DNA of 64,000 nt from Dyadobacter sp. SG02 (GTDB taxonomy: Bacteria > Bacteroidota > Bacteroidia > Cytophagales > Spirosomataceae): contig NZ_FNYL01000009.1 in assembly GCF_900109045.1 (NCBI RefSeq), forward strand, positions 186,001-250,000. The letters are read 5' to 3'. The notes beneath the pieces were generated by a model. The model ran no database searches and was not told the origin of the DNA. It was given only the letters and a program-made list of their open reading frames with translations. A program made the position numbers and the translations under genes. Shown piece after piece: positions 58,380 to 64,000 of this stretch. Position 1 is the first letter of the stretch. Each line of letters begins with the position of its first letter.

Positions 58380-59303
58380 ATGCTAGTCTCCATTTGCATA
58401 CCTACCTATTCACGGCTCGATTACCTGAAACAAGCGGTGCAAAGCTGCCTGGATCAGTCATTCCGGGACATTGAAATATGTGTATCGCAGGACCCGAAAA
58501 AGGATGGGCCCGATCGCAAAATATTAGAATGGTGCTCCGACCGGGCATTAGAGCTTCCTTTTTTCAAATTTAACCTCAACACCCAAAACCTGGGGCTGGC
58601 AGGCAACTGGAACGAATGCGTAGAAATGGCCAGCGGCAAATACATCATTATCATAGGCGACGACGATCTGCTGGCGCCCGACTTTGTGCGCATCATGGCC
58701 GAAAAGGCGGAACGTTTCCTGGCCGACGTCGCATTCTGTAACCAACATTTTATCGATGGAAAAGGCGAAGTACTGGACGACTACACGGAAGAAACCAACG
58801 CTCTTTATCACCGAAATAACCTCGGCGACGGGCCGCTGCCGGACGCTATCGCGGTGGTACTCCGCAACAGCGTCCCCATGTCGGCCGCGCTCATCAGGCG
58901 GGATTTGCTGGTCGACCACCCGTTCGATACATCCCTGAATACACCCGAGTTTGAAGTATTTCTTAAAATCGCGGTCGGTGGAGGCGTATTTGCCTATCAT
59001 TCGGGCAAGCTGGCATCGTACAGGGTTCACCCGCTCGCAGCCACATCCAGCGGCCTTACCATCGACAAATTGCTCAGGAATGTGATCCGCATTGACGTTC
59101 CTGCACAATACCAGCAGTTGAAATATGATTTCGTGTCAACCAAAATCGTCCCCGGAATCAATATCTGCCTGCGAAAAGGCGACAGAAAACAGGCATTCCG
59201 GCTGATCACCAGCCGCTATTATCCGAGGCGCAAACTGCATATCAAGCTGATACAGACATTCATACTGGCCTTGCCGCACTGGGCTATCAAAAAAATTCTT
59301 TAG
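58380..59303 (+). CDS. Family 2 glycosyltransferase
   Basis: A 307-residue GT-A enzyme. VSICIPTYSRLDYLKQAVQS, the QDPKKDGPDRK region and IIIGDDDLLAPDF (DDD, the metal-binding motif) are characteristic. It adds one sugar to the growing lipid-linked unit at the cytoplasmic side of the membrane. 22 bp after the acyltransferase gene. Confidence 0.93.
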   Translation: MLVSICIPTYSRLDYLKQAVQSCLDQSFRDIEICVSQDPKKDGPDRKILEWCSDRALELPFFKFNLNTQNLGLAGNWNECVEMASGKYIIIIGDDDLLAPDFVRIMAEKAERFLADVAFCNQHFIDGKGEVLDDYTEETNALYHRNNLGDGPLPDAIAVVLRNSVPMSAALIRRDLLVDHPFDTSLNTPEFEVFLKIAVGGGVFAYHSGKLASYRVHPLAATSSGLTIDKLLRNVIRIDVPAQYQQLKYDFVSTKIVPGINICLRKGDRKQAFRLITSRYYPRRKLHIKLIQTFILALPHWAIKKIL

Positions 59304-59313
59304 GCAACCTGTT

Positions 59314-60438
59314 ATGAAAATACTATTCATTTGCTCATCCCTGGAAGCTGGTTGCGACGGCGTCGGCGACTACACGCGGCGGCTATCGGCCGAGCTCATG
59401 CGGGCAGGCCACGAAGCGACCATCATCGCGCTTCATGACCGGCATCTGCTGTCCGACTCGGAAAAGAGGACCCAGCACGATCAGGGGTTCGGCATATCGG
59501 TCATGCGGCTCTCCGACCGGCTTTCGTGGCGCAAAAAAATCCTGGCAGCGGCCGCGTATGTCCATTCAGCCGCACCCGACTGGGTGAGCATCCAATATGT
59601 GCCTTACGGATTCCACCGGAAAGGGCTGCCGTTTGGATTGGGAAAATCACTCAAAAAGATAGCTTGTGGCCTTCCCACGCACATTATGTTTCATGAAATA
59701 TGGGTCGGCATTACCCGTATGTCGCCGCTGGCACACAAGTTCTATGGATTTTTCCAGGCAAGGATCGTGCGGGCGTTGATCAGCGGGCTGAACCCGGCGA
59801 TCATGACCACCAGCAACCGGTTATACCAGCTGGTACTGGATACCCGGCATATCCAAACCGATATCCTGCCGCTTTTCAGCAATATCTCCCTGACAGCACC
59901 GGACCCGGCTTATGAGGACCTGATTTACCGCACACTCGGTATCGACAGCTATAACCGCAGCCATTATACCGTCATCGGGTTGTTCGGCAGCCTTTACCCC
60001 GGCTGCGGGCTCGAACAGACCATAGGCAAGCAATACCTGATCTCCCTGGCGGAGGGTAAAAAACTGGCATTTATCGCATTCGGCCGCATCGGCGACCTGA
60101 AAGAATACGAGCGACTGAAAAGACATTTTGCCTGGCAGGTAACTTTCGCAAACCTGGGTGAATTACCCGAAAACGAAATATCGACGGTCATGCAAATGCT
60201 CGACAAGGCCGTGTCCGGCACACCGGTGGAGCATTATGGAAAGAGCGGTGTGTATGCCGCCCTGAAACTCCATAAGCTGGAAGTACTGGATTCGGTCTCA
60301 AACTGCATTCCTGAATATGAAAGCGAAATAGCGACCTACAATCACTTTCTGGATAAAAGAGATTTCCAGGCCTGGAATGCGGACTTCGTGGCGCACCTCT
60401 TTGCCAGCCTGTTGCATAGCAAGGCACCCAGGGCCTGA
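59314..60438 (+). CDS. Glycosyltransferase (family 4-like)
   Basis: A 374-residue GT-B protein. The opening MKILFICSSLEAGCDGVGDY and TRRLSAELMRAGHEATIIAL is the standard GT4 start. The C-terminal EX7E donor motif is not evident, and the second half is degenerate (DKAVSGTPVEHYGKSGVYAA), so the donor-binding site may be atypical. Ten bp after the GT2 gene. Donor unknown. Confidence 0.82.
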   Translation: MKILFICSSLEAGCDGVGDYTRRLSAELMRAGHEATIIALHDRHLLSDSEKRTQHDQGFGISVMRLSDRLSWRKKILAAAAYVHSAAPDWVSIQYVPYGFHRKGLPFGLGKSLKKIACGLPTHIMFHEIWVGITRMSPLAHKFYGFFQARIVRALISGLNPAIMTTSNRLYQLVLDTRHIQTDILPLFSNISLTAPDPAYEDLIYRTLGIDSYNRSHYTVIGLFGSLYPGCGLEQTIGKQYLISLAEGKKLAFIAFGRIGDLKEYERLKRHFAWQVTFANLGELPENEISTVMQMLDKAVSGTPVEHYGKSGVYAALKLHKLEVLDSVSNCIPEYESEIATYNHFLDKRDFQAWNADFVAHLFASLLHSKAPRA

Positions 60439-60480
60439 AACTGTGTATTTAAAGCATCTTCAATTTCTAACCGATACCTT

Positions 60481-61512
60481 ATGAAGACATTCCTGACAAT
60501 CGATTCAACAAGTGGCGGCAACGGCGATGTCTGGATGCGGTTGCTGAGCTTTTACGTTACAGCGGAAATGGTCGCCGATTACAATTTGCGGATCATCGTG
60601 CCCGCACACATGGGCGAGCTGGCGGAATTTGCATTCGCCGACCTGATCACGATTGTCACGGACCAATCCTGCAAAGCCGACATTACCTACACACACCTGG
60701 GCATACGGGACCTGGCCATGCCTATTCTGCGCGGCAACAGGTTTGTATCTCCCTATCAGCGGCTGGTTATTCATGATAAAAAGAAAAAGGAGCTCAAAGA
60801 CTATATCAACACGGGTATCTTCCACCTGGCCGACAAGCTCGGTATCGTCCAGATCCCGGATGCCGGATGGATGTCGGTTTACCAGGGCTTCTCGGACATT
60901 GTCGGTATCAGGCAGCTCAAACATATTACTTACGGCCAATACACGGAGTCGCTGCTGAAACATTCTCCGCTGCTTTTGAAAAAATTCAGTAGTCCGGTGC
61001 CGGTTTCGTCGCAGCTGTTTATCCCGGAAGATCTGCATAAACATATCCTGTTTTTCCCGAACGGCACCAGCCGCCAGTTTGTCCCGCTGTGGTGGGCGCT
61101 CAAAAATATGCCCGACGCCTACTACGGCTTCTTTGAACGCGACAAAGATGCCGCGAGCTTCGAAAAAGCCGGATTAAGGACCGTGCGGTTTTACGAGCCG
61201 GGGGATATTATCAGCCTTGCCCACGCCGCAAAATGGACGATCAGTACGGACAGTTTTCCGTCGCATCTGCTGCAAACGGCCAGCACCAGGAGTACCATCG
61301 TACTCACCGAAGCGCCCCGGTCAAGGATCATATCCCCCGCATTCAAGGGTAAAGTGGTAACTGCCGACGCGATCTGCCATCCCTGCCTGCACATGGCACG
61401 CGACCTGCACCCGTTGTGCGCGGCGGGTTATAAGGAATGCATTAACTGGCAAAAAAACACCTACACAGCCGGCATCCTGCAATCAGCTTTGCAGACAGCA
61501 GGCATTTCCTGA
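60481..61512 (+). CDS. Glycosyltransferase-like protein (GT9-type fold)
   Basis: A 343-residue protein. TIDSTSGGNGDVWMRLLSFY resembles the GDxW/GD start of heptosyltransferase-like GT-B enzymes; HILFFPNGTSRQFVPLWWAL and ISTDSFPSHLLQTASTRSTI correspond to the second domain, where GT9 enzymes bind the nucleotide sugar. Identity is moderate, so the class is tentative. Lies 42 bp after the preceding gene. Confidence 0.65.
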   Translation: MKTFLTIDSTSGGNGDVWMRLLSFYVTAEMVADYNLRIIVPAHMGELAEFAFADLITIVTDQSCKADITYTHLGIRDLAMPILRGNRFVSPYQRLVIHDKKKKELKDYINTGIFHLADKLGIVQIPDAGWMSVYQGFSDIVGIRQLKHITYGQYTESLLKHSPLLLKKFSSPVPVSSQLFIPEDLHKHILFFPNGTSRQFVPLWWALKNMPDAYYGFFERDKDAASFEKAGLRTVRFYEPGDIISLAHAAKWTISTDSFPSHLLQTASTRSTIVLTEAPRSRIISPAFKGKVVTADAICHPCLHMARDLHPLCAAGYKECINWQKNTYTAGILQSALQTAGIS

Positions 61513-61520
61513 AATTCGCT

Positions 61521-62516
61521 ATGACCGTCTCCGTTTGCATACCGACCTACAACCAGTCCGCATACATTGCGCAGGCTGTCGGAAGCGTCATGAGCCAGTC
61601 GTTACTGCCCGACGAGATCATCGTCTGCGACGATTGCAGCACGGACGGCACACCGGAAATACTGGCAAGACTCGCGACCGAGATCTGCATCCTCAGGGTG
61701 ATCCGCCAAACCGTCAATACAGGCATTGTGCGCAACACAGACCATTGCCTGCGAGCCGCCAAAGGCGACCATATTGTCCGCCTGGATTCCGACGACATGC
61801 TTTTGCCCGACTATATAGCGCAGCTGTCGGCGCTGCTGACCGCAAACCCGCAGGCCGGCTACGCGCATGCAGCCGTGCAGGAAATAGATCAGGCCGGCAA
61901 TGCTGGAACCCGGAGAAGCCTGTTCCGCGCCAGTGGGTTTCAAACAGGTGACGACGCATTGAAAGCGGCGCTGAAAGGCTACCGCGTCGCGGCCAACATC
62001 CTGATTTTCAAAAAAGAAGTACTGGAAAAAGTGGGTTATATGAATAGCCGCGAAAATTTCGGGGAAGACTACCACCTCGCCGTCAGGATTGCTGCTGCGG
62101 GCTATGGAAATGTTTATTGCGACAAGGTATTGTCGGCCTACCGCGTCTGGACAGATCCCGGCAGGGTGCGCAACCGCCGAAAACTGGCGGAGATCAACGG
62201 ATTGTATGCGGTGTTCTCGCAGGCGCTCACGTGTGCATTCGAGCAACGCGGCTGGGATACGGGTGCGATAGCCCGCGCGCGGGAGCGATTCGCAGTCCGC
62301 CATTCCGAATGCCTTTCGTGGGCCATTTACAGCGAAGAAGAGAAAGCCATATTGGAGCATTCCATTCTCGAACTTTCCCCGACACCCATTACAAAATGTT
62401 TTATATGGCTGCACAAAAACGGTTTCGGTCCTGTCATCCGATCCTACCGGGACATCCGGACGGCCATGAAGCTGCAACTCAAAAATTGGATACCTGTAAC
62501 GCGCCATGCCTTATGA
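61521..62516 (+). CDS. Family 2 glycosyltransferase
   Basis: A 331-residue GT-A enzyme. VSVCIPTYNQSAYIAQAVGS, IVCDDCSTDGTPEIL and VRLDSDDMLLPDY (DxD motif) are standard, and FGEDYHLAVRIAAAG provides the catalytic ED. Its stop TGA overlaps the start of the next gene as ATGA, so the two are translationally coupled. Confidence 0.93.
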   Translation: MTVSVCIPTYNQSAYIAQAVGSVMSQSLLPDEIIVCDDCSTDGTPEILARLATEICILRVIRQTVNTGIVRNTDHCLRAAKGDHIVRLDSDDMLLPDYIAQLSALLTANPQAGYAHAAVQEIDQAGNAGTRRSLFRASGFQTGDDALKAALKGYRVAANILIFKKEVLEKVGYMNSRENFGEDYHLAVRIAAAGYGNVYCDKVLSAYRVWTDPGRVRNRRKLAEINGLYAVFSQALTCAFEQRGWDTGAIARARERFAVRHSECLSWAIYSEEEKAILEHSILELSPTPITKCFIWLHKNGFGPVIRSYRDIRTAMKLQLKNWIPVTRHAL

Positions 62517-63763
62517 AAGCCCTTCTATCCCACCCTACCGGTAATGCCAATGTGCGCGCGATCGCCAACGAGCTCGCACGCACGCGCAAGCTGCAAGGCT
62601 TTTACACCACCATCGCATCCTTCCAGGGGACCAAAACGGATACAGCCAGCCGTCTGCCCGGATTAGGCGACCTGAAACGCAGAAGTTTTGATCCTGCGCT
62701 GCGGGCCCACACCCATACCCATCCCTGGTTCGAACTCGCGAGGATATTTGCCGGAAAAACCAGAATGCGCAGCCTGACAGCGCATGAATCCGGCTTTTTC
62801 TCCATTGATAAAGTATACCAGGAAATGGACCGCTACGTGGCCCGGCAACTGCCTGGTCTGATCAAAACAGATCTGGACGTAGTTTACGCCTATGAGGACG
62901 GCGCTTTGGAAACATTCAGCCAGGCCCGCAAACTGGGCATTACCTGTGTGTACGAATTACCGATCGCATTCTGGAAAACGGGCCGGCGGTTGTTGGAGGA
63001 AGAAGCCATCCGCCTCCCCGAATGGTCGGGAACCCTCGCTGGCGGCATCAGCGATTCAGGGCAAAAACTGGAAAGAAAAAGCATGGAACTCGAACTTGCC
63101 GATGTGGTAGTCACCCCCGGAAGCTTCGTCGCCGACTCCCTCAACGGGATGATAACGGGAAAAAAGCTGATCGTCTCGCCGTTCGGCTCCCCGCCCTGCC
63201 ATTTCCTGAACCAAAAATCGACACGCCCCGGCCGTGCGTTACGGGTGTTGTTCGCAGGGACATTAAGCCAGCGAAAAGGGCTTGCCGATCTTTTACAAGC
63301 AATTAAAATACTGAATACCAACAAAATAGAGCTGGTAATCATGGGAAGCCTGGTGCTTGATCTTTCTTTTTACAGAAAACAGCATCCCGGTTTTACCTAC
63401 GAACCCACCCGGCCCCACGCCGATGTGCTGCGCCTGATGCGCACCTGCGATGTGCTTTGCCTTCCGTCCATCGTAGAAGGCCGGGCGCTGGTGATACAGG
63501 AAGCGATGACCCAGGGACTGCCCGTGATCATCACAGCCAACACCGGCGGAAAAGACCTGATCATAGAAGGGAAAACCGGCTTCGAAGTCCCGATCCGGTG
63601 CCCGGAGGCCATCGCCGACAGACTGCATTGGTTCCTCGACCACCGCAACCGCCTCGAAGAAATGGGGGAACATGCCCAGCGACACGCCGCATCCTACTCG
63701 TGGACGGTTTACGCACACAACATTATCACCGGAATAGAAGAAACACTTGCAAATAAATCCTAA
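62513..63763 (+). CDS. Family 4 glycosyltransferase
   Basis: A 416-residue GT-B enzyme from ATG 62513, coupled to the preceding gene by ATGA; the longer reading from 62117 lies inside that gene and is a frame artefact. MKALLSHPTGNANVRAIANE is a usual start, and LPSIVEGRALVIQEAMTQGL has the EX7E donor motif. LRVLFAGTLSQRKGLADLLQ marks the second domain. Confidence 0.92.
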   Translation: MKALLSHPTGNANVRAIANELARTRKLQGFYTTIASFQGTKTDTASRLPGLGDLKRRSFDPALRAHTHTHPWFELARIFAGKTRMRSLTAHESGFFSIDKVYQEMDRYVARQLPGLIKTDLDVVYAYEDGALETFSQARKLGITCVYELPIAFWKTGRRLLEEEAIRLPEWSGTLAGGISDSGQKLERKSMELELADVVVTPGSFVADSLNGMITGKKLIVSPFGSPPCHFLNQKSTRPGRALRVLFAGTLSQRKGLADLLQAIKILNTNKIELVIMGSLVLDLSFYRKQHPGFTYEPTRPHADVLRLMRTCDVLCLPSIVEGRALVIQEAMTQGLPVIITANTGGKDLIIEGKTGFEVPIRCPEAIADRLHWFLDHRNRLEEMGEHAQRHAASYSWTVYAHNIITGIEETLANKS

Positions 63764-63768
63764 CTGAA

Positions 63769-64000
63769 ATGGTCGGAAAAACTACCTGGGAAAGTTTTGC
63801 GGAGATGACTTATGGAGAAACCCATTCGGCAGCGCTTCGGCAACGCTCCGTTTCGCACACCATCGCAAAGGGTATCTGGCTGTATTTCTGGCTATTGATA
63901 CTCGAAGGCGCATTGCGCAAATGGCTTCTCCCGGGCCTGGCGGCACCATTGCTCATTGTCCGCGATCCTGTGGCAATATGGTTGCTCGCGCTGGCATTCC
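63769..64000 (+). CDS. O-antigen polymerase/ligase-like membrane protein (partial, 3' end outside window)
   Basis: The first 77 codons are present. After a 30-residue cytoplasmic N-terminus the chain reads KGIWLYFWLLILEGALRKW and LLPGLAAPLLIVRDPVAIW, which matches the first helices of Bacteroidota Wzy-like O-antigen ligase/polymerase proteins. Such a protein would polymerise the repeat units after flipping. Starts 5 bp after the GT4 stop codon. Confidence 0.75.
   Translation, partial: MVGKTTWESFAEMTYGETHSAALRQRSVSHTIAKGIWLYFWLLILEGALRKWLLPGLAAPLLIVRDPVAIWLLALAF

Noticed and set aside
61602-62507. Antisense frame of 301 codons in the GT2 gene
   Set aside because: The opposite strand encodes an intact glycosyltransferase; composition is that of a reversed coding frame.

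Overview
The window looks like chromosomal DNA of a Bacteroidota species, most likely an environmental Cytophagales of the Dyadobacter/Spirosoma type. The evidence is a SusC/SusD pair, many short lipobox or Sec signal peptides, weak ribosome binding sites, AT-rich intergenic regions around coding DNA of roughly balanced GC, and Bacteroidota-style exopolysaccharide genes. The genus is inferred from protein style only. No tRNA, rRNA, CRISPR array, transposase or phage gene was seen.

Layout. 0-11.5 kb: ldhA; an envelope gene string (mini-lipoprotein, outer-membrane-type protein, S41 and M61 peptidases, secreted protein); an MscS-type channel; two further secreted proteins. 11.6-22.6 kb: a coherent locus with a four-gene susC-susD-phosphoesterase-phosphoesterase operon, a divergent XRE-cupin regulator, an alcohol dehydrogenase plus OPA-type transporter operon, and a phosphonatase-like HAD hydrolase. 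Three near-identical 19-bp elements lie before susC, the dehydrogenase and the HAD gene. I propose an outer-membrane-coupled organophosphonate or organophosphate utilisation regulon. 22.7-36.5 kb: a second regulon, built from two molybdopterin aldehyde/isoquinoline oxidoreductase-type enzymes, a diheme cytochrome, two aldo/keto reductases, a carboxylesterase, secreted CMD-, SnoaL- and cupin-like proteins and an AraC regulator. Three copies of a 38-bp element with 21-bp-spaced direct repeats lie before the three transcription units. 36.5-50.6 kb: dehydrogenase, glycosyltransferase and glycosidase-like operon, DUF3891, DUF72, TPM-domain protein, serine hydrolase, AlkD-like protein, and an overlapping MBL-fold hydrolase/zinc peptidase pair. 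51.3 kb to the end: an exopolysaccharide operon (Wza, Wzc, flippase, SGNH-like protein, six glycosyltransferase-type genes, an acyltransferase and the start of a Wzy-like polymerase) that runs off the window.

How the genes work together. In the 11.6-22.6 kb locus SusC/SusD would bring a phosphorus-containing ligand across the outer membrane, exported phosphoesterases would trim it, the OPA-type carrier would take up the product, and the dehydrogenase and HAD enzyme would process it, with the XRE-cupin protein as ligand sensor. In the AraC regulon the exported molybdoenzymes would oxidise aldehydes or N-heterocycles and pass electrons to the cytochrome, while the reductases and esterase remove related carbonyls and esters. 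Both schemes are inference from gene families plus shared DNA elements seen directly in the sequence.
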